Made by a program: the position numbers and the translations under genes. From Bacillota bacterium (GTDB taxonomy: Bacteria; Bacillota; Clostridia; Lachnospirales; Lachnospiraceae), in assembly GCA_023435505.1 (NCBI GenBank), contig JAEYRR010000135.1, forward strand, positions 1 to 5,401: DNA of 5,401 nt. The letters are read 5' to 3'. Below the pieces are notes generated by a model. The model did no database searches, was not told where the DNA came from, and saw nothing but the letters and a program-made list of their open reading frames with translations. Positions 1 to 5,401 of this stretch are shown here, piece after piece. How positions within the stretch are numbered: position 1 is the stretch's first letter; every line of letters starts with the position of its first letter.

Positions 1-2
1 AA

Positions 3-19
3 CAAGCACTTCGTGCTTG
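3..19. other. Small perfect inverted repeat at the left edge
   Basis: CAAGCAC (3-9) and GTGCTTG (13-19) are perfect inverted copies around three central bases, giving a seven-pair hairpin on either strand. It lies about 16 bases beyond the probable rseP terminator stem. It may be a second terminator, with its U tract outside the window on the minus strand, or a copy of a dispersed palindrome. What follows at the window edge cannot be seen. Confidence 0.5.
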
Positions 20-34
20 GCTCGTTGTTAACAC

Positions 35-69
35 AAAAGCTGCCAACGGCACTTTTGCCGCTGACAGCT
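35..69 (-). terminator. Probable rho-independent terminator after rseP
   Basis: In minus-strand RNA, AGCUGUCAGCGGCA (69-56) pairs fully with UGCCGUUGGCAGCU (51-38) around an AAAG loop (55-52): 14 pairs, two of them G-U. In the plus-strand RNA those two become mismatches, so the hairpin suits transcription from rseP. UUUUGUGUU follows from 38 leftward, a moderate U tract. It starts 14 bases after the rseP stop codon and probably ends the operon, wholly or partly. Confidence 0.75.
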
Positions 70-83
70 GATTTATAATAGTA

Positions 84-1385
84 TTATCCAAATATATGAA
101 TCAGATCGTTAAATACCACAAATACCATTAACATCATAAGTAGTACAAATCCAATAAAATGTACCAAACCTTCTTTTTCTGCTGGAATCGGCTTCCCACG
201 GACTGCCTCTATCAACAAAAACACAAGACGTCCACCGTCTAAGGCTGGAAATGGTAATAGGTTCATAACTCCTAAGTTGGCACTTAAGAGGATAATGATA
301 TATGCAAGTTGCAGAAAAACAGTCATCAAATCTATAGACTTTGCTGCTTCATAGGACTCACCAATCATGTTGACAATGCCTACAGGCCCACTTATATCAT
401 CAGTTGACACTTTTCGCGTAATCAACTGGCCAACACTTGCCACAGTAGTCTTAATCCAGAACTTCACTTCCGTATAACTGTATTTTACAATAGTAAGAGG
501 GTTCGTCTGTTTACCCGAGCGAGCCTCGTTATAGCCTAGTCCTATGGTGTATTTAATACCACTGGATTTCGGAGTAACCTCCACGGTGTTCTCCTTACCA
601 TCTCTTTTATAGGTAATCTTTAACGGATTTGCAGATAGTGGGTACTTCTTCATATACTCCGCCAGTTCTGCTCCAGTAGCTATCTTATGACCATCTATGG
701 CTACAAGCACATCCCCCTGTTTAATTCCGGCATTTTCAAATACACCGTCTTTTGTAATAGAGTCCATTTTGCACTCTAATTCATTTGCAGTATACCCAAA
801 ACCAAGAAGGAATTTTTCATAACTGGTAGGCACTAATGTGGCTGTATAACTCTCACCATCTCTCTTATAAGTAATATCAATAGGCTCATTATCCTCTATT
901 GGATGAAATTGAAAGTATACACTGATGTCACGTCCTATATCAATATTTTTTCCATTGATACTGGTAATTATATCGCCTTCCCTAAGGCCTGATTGCTCTG
1001 CGGCAAACCCTTGTGTAACACTTGTTACAGTTGGTTTATCGATTCCTGTAAATCCAACCACAAACATTGCTAGAATAAATGCCAGAATAAAGTTAAAAAT
1101 AGGCCCTCCGGCAATAACCGAAATCCTCGCCCAGACACCTTTGTTATTAAAAGCTCTAGGGTCTTTGCTGTTTTCATCCTCACCAAGCATCATACAAGAG
1201 CCACCGATTGGAAATATCTTTAATGAATATCTTGTCTCCTTACCTTTAAAACTAAGAAGGCGAGGTCCCATACCTAATGAGAATTCATTTACCATGATTC
1301 CATTTTTTTTGGCCAGAAGGAAGTGTCCCAATTCATGAAATATAATAATGATACTAAAAACAATTAACGCTATGACTATCTTCAT
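84..1385 (-). CDS. rseP: RseP/RasP-type site-2 intramembrane zinc metalloprotease with two PDZ domains
   Basis: This is an M50 family protease that cuts substrates inside the membrane. Known relatives are E. coli RseP (anti-sigma RseA and signal-peptide remnants) and B. subtilis RasP (RsiW, FtsL). The 433-residue protein has HELGH at residues 17-21 inside the first membrane segment, with zinc ligands His17 and His21 and catalytic Glu18. It also has FPIGG (58-62), a second membrane segment around 91-114 with GGPIFN, two PDZ regions (about 115-185 and 205-275), SGPVG (332-336), a third segment (355-377) and NLLPFPALDGGR (375-386), where Asp383 is the third zinc ligand. A fourth segment covers about 406-430. 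The two PDZ regions share an identical ITYKRDG. ATG 1385 follows AGGAGG (1391-1396) by five bases. The substrate cannot be told from this window; no anti-sigma gene is present. The gene is last before a terminator-like hairpin. The B. subtilis orthologue is named rasP. Confidence 0.95.
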   Translation of the reverse strand: MKIVIALIVFSIIIIFHELGHFLLAKKNGIMVNEFSLGMGPRLLSFKGKETRYSLKIFPIGGSCMMLGEDENSKDPRAFNNKGVWARISVIAGGPIFNFILAFILAMFVVGFTGIDKPTVTSVTQGFAAEQSGLREGDIITSINGKNIDIGRDISVYFQFHPIEDNEPIDITYKRDGESYTATLVPTSYEKFLLGFGYTANELECKMDSITKDGVFENAGIKQGDVLVAIDGHKIATGAELAEYMKKYPLSANPLKITYKRDGKENTVEVTPKSSGIKYTIGLGYNEARSGKQTNPLTIVKYSYTEVKFWIKTTVASVGQLITRKVSTDDISGPVGIVNMIGESYEAAKSIDLMTVFLQLAYIIILLSANLGVMNLLPFPALDGGRLVFLLIEAVRGKPIPAEKEGLVHFIGFVLLMMLMVFVVFNDLIHIFG

Positions 1386-1407
1386 ATAGTCCTCCTATAC
1401 CCTTTTC

Positions 1408-2562
1408 TTAACACTCACTCTTCCAGATACTATTTATAAAATCATATGTGTCCTGCTCAATTCTTAGAATTTCTTCTATACTTGGTTCCTTCATATAATC
1501 TATATTTTTCATAGAACTTTCAATAATTCTAACGATATCTAGATATCCTATTTGTCGATTTAAAAATAGAGCGACTGCCCTTTCATTGGCGGCGTTAAAT
1601 ACCGTCGGCATACTTCCCCCCTGCCTGGAAGCTTCATAGGCCAACCCAAGTGCAGGAAAATTTTTTGTATCGGGAGCTTCAAAAGTAAGGCCGTTTAACT
1701 CATAAAAATTCAATCTCTTTCCTGGTAGCATCTTACGTTCCGGATAATATAGTGCATATTGAATCGGCAGACGCATATCAGGGGTGCCAAGCTGCGCCAT
1801 TACTGCCCCATCTGCAAATTCTACCATGGAGTGAATGACACTTTGAGGTTGTATTACAACTTCTATCTGATCCAAATTAACATTAAAAAGCCATTTGGCT
1901 TCCATTACTTCTAGGCCTTTATTTACCAGCGTAGAAGAATCTATGGTAATCTTCTTCCCCATAGACCAGTTCGGGTGCTTTAAGGCATCCTCTACCTGGA
2001 TTTGCCCTAATTCTTCCTTCTTTCTGCCACGGAAAGGTCCTCCAGAGGCAGTCAGAATAATTTTACTGACCTGGTTTCTGTTCTCTCCATGAAGACATTG
2101 GATGATAGCAGAATGTTCGCTGTCTACAGGAAGAATGGACACTCCCATCTTTTTGGCTAGAGGCATAATAATATGACCTGCCGTCACAAGAGTCTCCTTA
2201 TTAGCTAGGGCAATATCCTTCCCTGCCTTTATTGCCTCAACAGTAGGCAAAAGTCCTATCATTCCCACCATAGCAGTGACAACAATCTGTGCATCCTTTA
2301 TAGTTGCACATTCTATCAGTCCTTCCATTCCGGAAACTACCTTAACCGGCATATGAGAAATCTGACTTTTTAACTCTTCAGCCTTTTTATGGTCATACAC
2401 ACAAACCACTTCAGGCAAGAACTCTTCAATTTGCTCTTTTAGCTTTTTGATATTGCTACCAACTGCCATAGCAGTTACTTGAATATCTTTATTATATCGT
2501 ACAATATCCAAAGTCTGAGTCCCTATAGAACCAGTGGACCCAAGTACTATAATTTTCTTCAT
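1408..2562 (-). CDS. dxr: 1-deoxy-D-xylulose 5-phosphate reductoisomerase
   Basis: Dxr (IspC) rearranges and reduces 1-deoxy-D-xylulose 5-phosphate to 2-C-methyl-D-erythritol 4-phosphate with NADPH and a divalent metal, the first committed step of the MEP isoprenoid pathway and the target of fosmidomycin. The 384-residue protein matches the length of B. subtilis Dxr. The N-terminal NADPH-binding loop is GSTGSIG (residues 8-14), followed by LANKETLV (119-126). Likely metal ligands are Asp147 and Glu149 in PVDSEHSAI and Glu218 in NKGLEVMEA. The substrate loop includes LTASGGPF (170-177) and HPNWSMGKKITIDSS (196-210). PQSVIHSMVEF (239-249), LGTPDMRLPI (258-267) and FNAANE (322-327) complete the family pattern. 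An in-frame TAG four codons upstream of ATG 2562 rules out a longer start. Its presence shows that the host uses the MEP rather than only the mevalonate pathway. It ends 22 bases before rseP. Confidence 0.98.
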   Translation of the reverse strand: MKKIIVLGSTGSIGTQTLDIVRYNKDIQVTAMAVGSNIKKLKEQIEEFLPEVVCVYDHKKAEELKSQISHMPVKVVSGMEGLIECATIKDAQIVVTAMVGMIGLLPTVEAIKAGKDIALANKETLVTAGHIIMPLAKKMGVSILPVDSEHSAIIQCLHGENRNQVSKIILTASGGPFRGRKKEELGQIQVEDALKHPNWSMGKKITIDSSTLVNKGLEVMEAKWLFNVNLDQIEVVIQPQSVIHSMVEFADGAVMAQLGTPDMRLPIQYALYYPERKMLPGKRLNFYELNGLTFEAPDTKNFPALGLAYEASRQGGSMPTVFNAANERAVALFLNRQIGYLDIVRIIESSMKNIDYMKEPSIEEILRIEQDTYDFINSIWKSEC

Positions 2563-2570
2563 TTCCCTGT

Positions 2571-2576
2571 CATCCT
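2571..2576 (-). promoter_or_regulatory. Weaker dxr ribosome binding site
   Basis: The best match is AGGATG, five of six bases of AGGAGG, eight bases before the ATG at 2562. A second AGGG run lies only two bases from the start and is too close to serve. This is the weakest Shine-Dalgarno site of the five visible, which may set dxr at a lower translation rate than its neighbours. Confidence 0.5.
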
Positions 2577-2583
2577 AACTGTG

Positions 2584-2589
2584 ATTATA
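2584..2589 (-). promoter_or_regulatory. Possible internal promoter -10 element before dxr
   Basis: The minus strand carries an exact TATAAT in the cdsA-dxr gap, 21 bases before the dxr ATG. No good -35 partner exists: at 17-18 base spacing the hexamers are TTAAGG or TTTAAG, poor matches to TTGACA. A transcript from here would have a very short leader. AT-rich gaps give such matches by chance, so this is only a candidate. Confidence 0.2.
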
Positions 2590-2608
2590 CTATTTGCAAG
2601 ACCGTTCC

Positions 2609-3409
2609 TTAAAGAATTGTCATTAAAAGTAAGTAAACAATAGGAGCGGTAAATATTATACTGTCAAAACGATCTAAAATTCCCCCATGTCCAGGAATTA
2701 GTTTTCCATAATCTTTAATACCATGATTTCTCTTGATTGCAGAAGCTGCTAAATCACCAATCTGGGAAAGCACACTAGAAGCTGCTCCAATAATTGCAAG
2801 CGTTATCTGTGGATTATCAATACTAGTCAAATGACTCTTAAAGATTGTGGCATAGATGAAACCTATTAGACCTGCACCTATAATACCACCGATACATCCT
2901 TCAATAGATTTCTTCGGACTTAACTCACTTGGTAATTTATGTTTACCAATCAGCATGCCAACACAGTATGCACAAGTATCAGAGCCCCAGGCACCAATAA
3001 ATGCCAACCATATCAGATAGTTACCGTTATTAAGAATTCTAAGCTGATATAAATAAGATAGCATGATTGAAACGTAAACAAAACCAAATATAGTCATGGC
3101 AATCTGATCTGATTTATATTTGGGATATAGAATAACATAAATCGCCATTACTAGCAATAGTAATACTACTATAGTATAAAACATGAAGTCTGTATATTGA
3201 AAACGGATTGCAAAATCCAATGCTAATGTGGCTAGATATCCAGCAAGAGCTAAAACTGTCTTATGAATATTTACAACACGATAAAGCTCCATTAACCCTA
3301 TAAGACTGATCAGTACTACTAATGCAAAAAGAACATCGCCACCAACAATAACAGTACTTATCATTATGGCTAATAAAACAATTCCGCTAATCAAGCGTGT
3401 GATAAACAT
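2609..3409 (-). CDS. cdsA: Phosphatidate cytidylyltransferase (CDP-diglyceride synthase)
   Basis: CdsA is an integral membrane enzyme that joins phosphatidic acid and CTP to form CDP-diacylglycerol and pyrophosphate, the branch point for phosphatidylglycerol, cardiolipin and other phospholipids. The 266-residue protein is of usual length and is mostly hydrophobic, with about eight likely membrane segments (roughly residues 7-23, 25-41, 50-68, 77-95, 104-122, 131-150, 171-190 and 250-265). The C-terminal family signature spans residues 223-249: it starts SAIKRNHGIKD and ends PGHGGILDRFD, with the conserved KR (226-227), KD (232-233), HGG (241-243) and DRFD (246-249). GSDTCAY (142-148) and LSPKKSIEG (163-171) are also typical of the family. 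ATG 3409 follows a G-rich ribosome binding site that overlaps the uppS stop. The gene ends 46 bases before dxr. Confidence 0.97.
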   Translation of the reverse strand: MFITRLISGIVLLAIMISTVIVGGDVLFALVVLISLIGLMELYRVVNIHKTVLALAGYLATLALDFAIRFQYTDFMFYTIVVLLLLVMAIYVILYPKYKSDQIAMTIFGFVYVSIMLSYLYQLRILNNGNYLIWLAFIGAWGSDTCAYCVGMLIGKHKLPSELSPKKSIEGCIGGIIGAGLIGFIYATIFKSHLTSIDNPQITLAIIGAASSVLSQIGDLAASAIKRNHGIKDYGKLIPGHGGILDRFDSIIFTAPIVYLLLMTIL

Positions 3410-3416
3410 ATTGTTT

Positions 3417-3422
3417 CCCCCT
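3417..3422 (-). promoter_or_regulatory. cdsA ribosome binding site overlapping the uppS stop codon
   Basis: AGGGGG lies seven bases before the cdsA ATG, and its first two bases are the last two of the uppS TAG stop. Ribosomes ending uppS therefore finish on the cdsA initiation site, which suggests translational coupling. This departs slightly from the AGGAGG used by frr, uppS and rseP. Confidence 0.75.
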
Positions 3423-4146
3423 AAACTTTACCGTATCTTCTTTCTCGGCTATTATAGTATTCAATGGCCTTTACTAACTCCTTTTTATTAAAATCAGGCC
3501 AAAGTACATCTGTAAAATAGAATTCTGTATACGCCAATTGCCATAATAGGTAATTGGACAGTCTCTGCTCTCCGCTTGTGCGAATCAGTAAATCAGGATC
3601 CGGAATACCTTTTGTATCTAGATATTCAGAAAATAATTCACTGTTTATATCTTCTAATTTTACCTGTTTCTTATCATATTCTACAAGCAGTTTCTTAATT
3701 CCACGCAGAATCTCATCTCTGCTTCCATAATTTAATGCTATATTAAAATTAAGACCTGTATTAGAAGCAGAAATACGCTCCAGGTCACGGATACTTGTTC
3801 TTAGATCTTCATCTAATCCGTCAATATCACCCAACACACGTACTCGCATATTGTTCTTAGTTGTGGTCTTTACACAGTCCTTCATATAATTACGAAGAAG
3901 CTTCATTAAAGCATCTACCTCAGATTGTGGTCTTGCCCAGTTCTCTGTAGAGAATGCATAGACTGTCAGATACTCAATCCCCATATTATAGGCTTCCTCG
4001 CAGATACGTTCTACATTCTTACTCCCTTGTGCATGTCCATAATTCCTTGGCATAAATCTTTTTTTTGCCCATCGTCCATTACCATCTAGGATAATCGCAA
4101 CATGGCGTGGTATCTTCAATTGTCCATCCATTTTTTCGTCTACCAT
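3421..4146 (-). CDS. uppS: Undecaprenyl diphosphate synthase (cis-prenyltransferase)
   Basis: UppS adds isopentenyl units in cis configuration to farnesyl diphosphate to make undecaprenyl diphosphate, the lipid carrier for peptidoglycan and other wall polymers. From ATG 4146 the protein is 241 residues, normal for the family. Visible motifs are ILDGNGRWA (residues 19-27) with the catalytic aspartate at 21, GHAQG (37-41), YAFSTENW (63-70), NYGSRDEI (139-146) and the C-terminal block RTSGEQRLSNYLLWQLAY (189-206), with arginines 189 and 195 for diphosphate binding, followed by Glu208 as the likely magnesium ligand. A longer reading from TTG 4152 adds two residues but abuts the ribosome binding site directly, so ATG 4146 is chosen. 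The stop at 3421 lies 11 bases before cdsA, so the two are probably translated in tandem. Its isoprenoid precursors come from the pathway begun by Dxr in the same operon. An eight-adenine run encodes part of residues 27-30. Confidence 0.97.
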   Translation of the reverse strand: MVDEKMDGQLKIPRHVAIILDGNGRWAKKRFMPRNYGHAQGSKNVERICEEAYNMGIEYLTVYAFSTENWARPQSEVDALMKLLRNYMKDCVKTTTKNNMRVRVLGDIDGLDEDLRTSIRDLERISASNTGLNFNIALNYGSRDEILRGIKKLLVEYDKKQVKLEDINSELFSEYLDTKGIPDPDLLIRTSGEQRLSNYLLWQLAYTEFYFTDVLWPDFNKKELVKAIEYYNSRERRYGKV

Positions 4147-4152
4147 TTTCAA

Positions 4153-4158
4153 CCTCCT
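4153..4158 (-). promoter_or_regulatory. Ribosome binding site fixing the uppS start
   Basis: The minus strand has a perfect AGGAGG six bases before the ATG at 4146. The alternative TTG at 4152-4150 begins immediately after this site with no spacer, so it cannot be the efficient start. Confidence 0.9.
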
Positions 4159-4209
4159 ATCTCAATCCAGTTCATTAATAGGAAATATTTTATAATTACC
4201 TATCACAGA

Positions 4210-4247
4210 ACAAGGACGTATTCTGCTTTCGCAAAATACGCCCCTAT
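4210..4247 (-). other. Long RNA stem-loop with GAAA loop between frr and uppS
   Basis: In minus-strand RNA, bases 4247 to 4231 pair with 4226 to 4210 over 17 positions, closed by a GAAA loop (4230-4227) on a C-G pair, a stable GNRA tetraloop. Four of the 17 pairs are G-U. In plus-strand RNA those positions become A-C mismatches, so the structure fits the operon transcript only. The core (13 pairs next to the loop) has arms GGGCGUAUUUUGC and GCAGAAUACGUCC. The 3' side runs into UUGUUCUGUGAU, which is U-rich but broken, so this could be a weak or partial terminator that lowers expression of uppS and the genes after it relative to pyrH-frr, or an mRNA processing or stabilising hairpin. The stem begins 11 bases after the frr stop codon. 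The structure is seen by hand pairing; its function is inference. Confidence 0.75.
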
Positions 4248-4258
4248 GGTCAGAAAGC

Positions 4259-4813
4259 TTATACTGTTAAGATTTCCTTTGATTTTGCTTCCATAGTCTT
4301 ATCAATCTCAGCAACAAACTTATCTGTAGCTTTTTGAATCTTATCTTCTAAATCCTTTAATTCGTCCTCAGTAATCTCACTGGCCTTATTCATCTTCTTA
4401 AATGAATCATTGGCATCTCTACGAATATTACGGATGGCAATTTTGGCATTCTCTGCTTTCTTCTTTACATCTTTTACTAATTCCTTACGTCTTTCCTCTG
4501 TTAATTCTGGGAATACAAGACGAATAACTTTACCATCATTAGATGGAGTAATACCCACATCTGAGCCTAATATAGCCTTTTCAATTTGTTTAATTAAGCT
4601 ACTTTCCCATGGTTGAATCATAATGACTCTAGGTTCTGGAACGGATACATTAGCAACAGATTGTAATGTAGATGGCTGTCCATAATATTCTACGCGAATT
4701 TTGTCAAGAATATGTGGGTTAGCTCGTCCTGCTCGTATGGAAACGTACTCCTCCTTAAGTGTTTCAATCGTTTTGTTCATTTTTACTTCGTATTGTTCGA
4801 TTCTTGAATCCAT
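4259..4813 (-). CDS. frr: Ribosome recycling factor
   Basis: Frr (RRF) acts with EF-G to split the post-termination ribosome complex so the subunits can be reused. The protein from ATG 4813 is 184 residues, matching the usual length of about 185. It shows the RAGRANP motif (residues 27-33), the LQSVANVSVPEPR segment (50-62) that begins the beta domain, the PSNDGKVIRLVFPELTEERRKEL region (90-112) and RNIRRDAN (128-135), which holds the conserved arginines of the helical-bundle hinge region; the remainder is charged and helical. A ten-codon longer form from a TTG at 4843 is open, but it would translate through the ribosome binding site, and only the ATG at 4813 has AGGAGG seven bases upstream. 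It follows pyrH by 44 bases and precedes uppS by 112 bases, the largest gap in the operon. Confidence 0.98.
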   Translation of the reverse strand: MDSRIEQYEVKMNKTIETLKEEYVSIRAGRANPHILDKIRVEYYGQPSTLQSVANVSVPEPRVIMIQPWESSLIKQIEKAILGSDVGITPSNDGKVIRLVFPELTEERRKELVKDVKKKAENAKIAIRNIRRDANDSFKKMNKASEITEDELKDLEDKIQKATDKFVAEIDKTMEAKSKEILTV

Positions 4814-4819
4814 TTTGAA

Positions 4820-4826
4820 CCCTCCT
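4820..4826 (-). promoter_or_regulatory. Ribosome binding site fixing the frr start
   Basis: The minus strand reads AGGAGGG, with the AGGAGG core seven bases before the ATG at 4813. This is a near-ideal Shine-Dalgarno match and decides against the upstream in-frame TTG at 4843, which has no comparable site. Confidence 0.9.
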
Positions 4827-4857
4827 AATTTATTCTTCCACAAACCTTTGTTACAAT

Positions 4858-5401
4858 TTATACAGTAACTCTTGTTCCCGTAAACTTCCCGGAAACAGAG
4901 TTGACAATACTATTTTCTTCATTTAGACCAAATACTAAAAGTGGCATCTTATTCTCTAAACACATAATGGACGCGGTAAGGTCAATAACTGCTAATTTCT
5001 TCTCAATTACCTCTTCGAAAGATACTTCGTCATACTTAACAGCATCCTGATTATTCTTAGGATCTCTATCGTATACGCCATCAATTGCTTTTGCACAAAG
5101 GATAACATCAGCATCCATCTCAATTGCTCTTAGTACAATACCGGTATCTGTAGAAAAATAAGGATGTCCGGTTCCTCCAGCAAAGAATACAACCATACCT
5201 TTTTCAAAATACTTATTAGCCCTGTCCTTAGAGAACAGCTTCGTCATAGAGCCGCATTCAAAAGGTGTTAAAATCTGTGTCTTCATACCCACATGTCTGA
5301 ATATCTCAGAAACATAGATACAATTCATAACAGTAGCCAGCATCCCAATCTGGTCAGCCTTGGTTCTATCTATTGTTTCACTGATTCTTCCTCTCCAGAA
5401 G
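4858..5401 (-). CDS. pyrH: UMP kinase (uridylate kinase), 5' end cut by window edge
   Basis: PyrH phosphorylates UMP to UDP with ATP in the cytoplasm, a step in pyrimidine nucleotide synthesis; the bacterial enzyme is a hexamer of the amino acid kinase fold. The reading frame stays open through the right edge, so the ATG at 5343 is an internal methionine, not the start. About 180 codons are visible; family members are about 240 residues, so roughly the first 60, including the N-terminal nucleotide-binding glycine/lysine motif, lie outside. Visible signatures are WRGR at the edge, then DRTKADQIGMLATVMN, the GGTGHPYFSTDT nucleotide-site loop (5143-5178), the DGVYDRDP segment and DLTAS near the C-terminus. 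The loop has His where B. subtilis and E. coli enzymes have Asn; I believe clostridial enzymes often do. The last residues, TGTRVTV, end normally at a TAA. It lies 44 bases upstream of frr, the usual partner in Firmicutes. Confidence 0.97.
   Translation of the reverse strand, partial: FWRGRISETIDRTKADQIGMLATVMNCIYVSEIFRHVGMKTQILTPFECGSMTKLFSKDRANKYFEKGMVVFFAGGTGHPYFSTDTGIVLRAIEMDADVILCAKAIDGVYDRDPKNNQDAVKYDEVSFEEVIEKKLAVIDLTASIMCLENKMPLLVFGLNEENSIVNSVSGKFTGTRVTV

Noticed and set aside
925..1338. 137-codon open frame on the plus strand
   Set aside because: It lies wholly inside rseP on the opposite strand, has no family resemblance or good ribosome binding site that I can see, and is a shadow of a well-supported gene.
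1895..2092. 65-codon plus-strand open frame
   Set aside because: It mirrors the conserved Dxr catalytic region; conservation there is explained by dxr.
2561..2575. Four-codon open frame (M-T-G-K) whose TGA overlaps the dxr ATG
   Set aside because: It has no ribosome binding site of its own, and such tiny frames occur by chance; the ATG is part of the dxr AGGATG site.
4170..4213. Possible promoter after the frr-uppS hairpin (TTGTTC with TATAAA)
   Set aside because: The spacing between the two hexamers is about 13 bases, too short for a sigma-A promoter, and at 17 bases no good -10 is present.
4102..4296. 64-codon plus-strand open frame across the frr-uppS gap
   Set aside because: It overlaps the uppS start, the hairpin and the end of frr; no recognisable protein and no convincing start signal.
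4410..4616. 68-codon plus-strand open frame
   Set aside because: It is a shadow inside frr.
4814..4843. Ten-codon N-terminal extension of frr from a TTG
   Set aside because: It would encode the ribosome binding site itself as LGG and makes the protein longer than the family; the ATG at 4813 has the ideal site.
5143..5178. His in place of Asn in the PyrH GGTGxP loop
   Set aside because: The rest of the loop is intact, and I recall the same residue in clostridial PyrH proteins, so it looks like lineage variation rather than loss of function.

Overview
This window holds an ordinary but complete-looking stretch of a bacterial housekeeping operon, read entirely from the minus strand. In transcription order, from right to left, the genes are pyrH (5' end outside the window), frr, uppS, cdsA, dxr and rseP. 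The AT-rich sequence, the strong AGGAGG-type ribosome binding sites and this gene order point to a Firmicute. The protein wording, especially PyrH and the two-PDZ RseP, reads to me like a clostridial or Lachnospiraceae relative. That placement is inference from memory of the families; no search was run.

Layout: pyrH (4858 to the window edge), a 44-base gap, frr (4259-4813), a 112-base gap holding a long RNA stem-loop, uppS (3421-4146), an 11-base gap, cdsA (2609-3409), a 46-base gap with a weak promoter-like element, dxr (1408-2562), a 22-base gap, and rseP (84-1385). Bases 1-83 hold a terminator-like hairpin 14 bases after the rseP stop, then a second small hairpin at the left edge. No gene is visible on the plus strand; its open frames are shadows of the minus-strand genes. 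No non-coding stretch exceeds 300 bases, and I see no mobile element, CRISPR array, tRNA or rRNA.

How the genes fit together: PyrH makes UDP for nucleotide and cell-wall precursor synthesis, and Frr recycles ribosomes after termination. Dxr starts the committed MEP isoprenoid pathway, whose product feeds UppS, which makes the undecaprenyl carrier for peptidoglycan. CdsA makes CDP-diacylglycerol for phospholipids. RseP is an intramembrane protease that typically works in envelope-stress signalling. The operon therefore links translation to envelope building. Two start codons need correction from the longest open frame: frr starts at the ATG at 4813 and uppS at the ATG at 4146, both set by ribosome binding sites.

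I did not find an undescribed system. The items most worth a second look are the stem-loop between frr and uppS, whose G-U pairs form only in the operon transcript, and the similar stem-loop after rseP.
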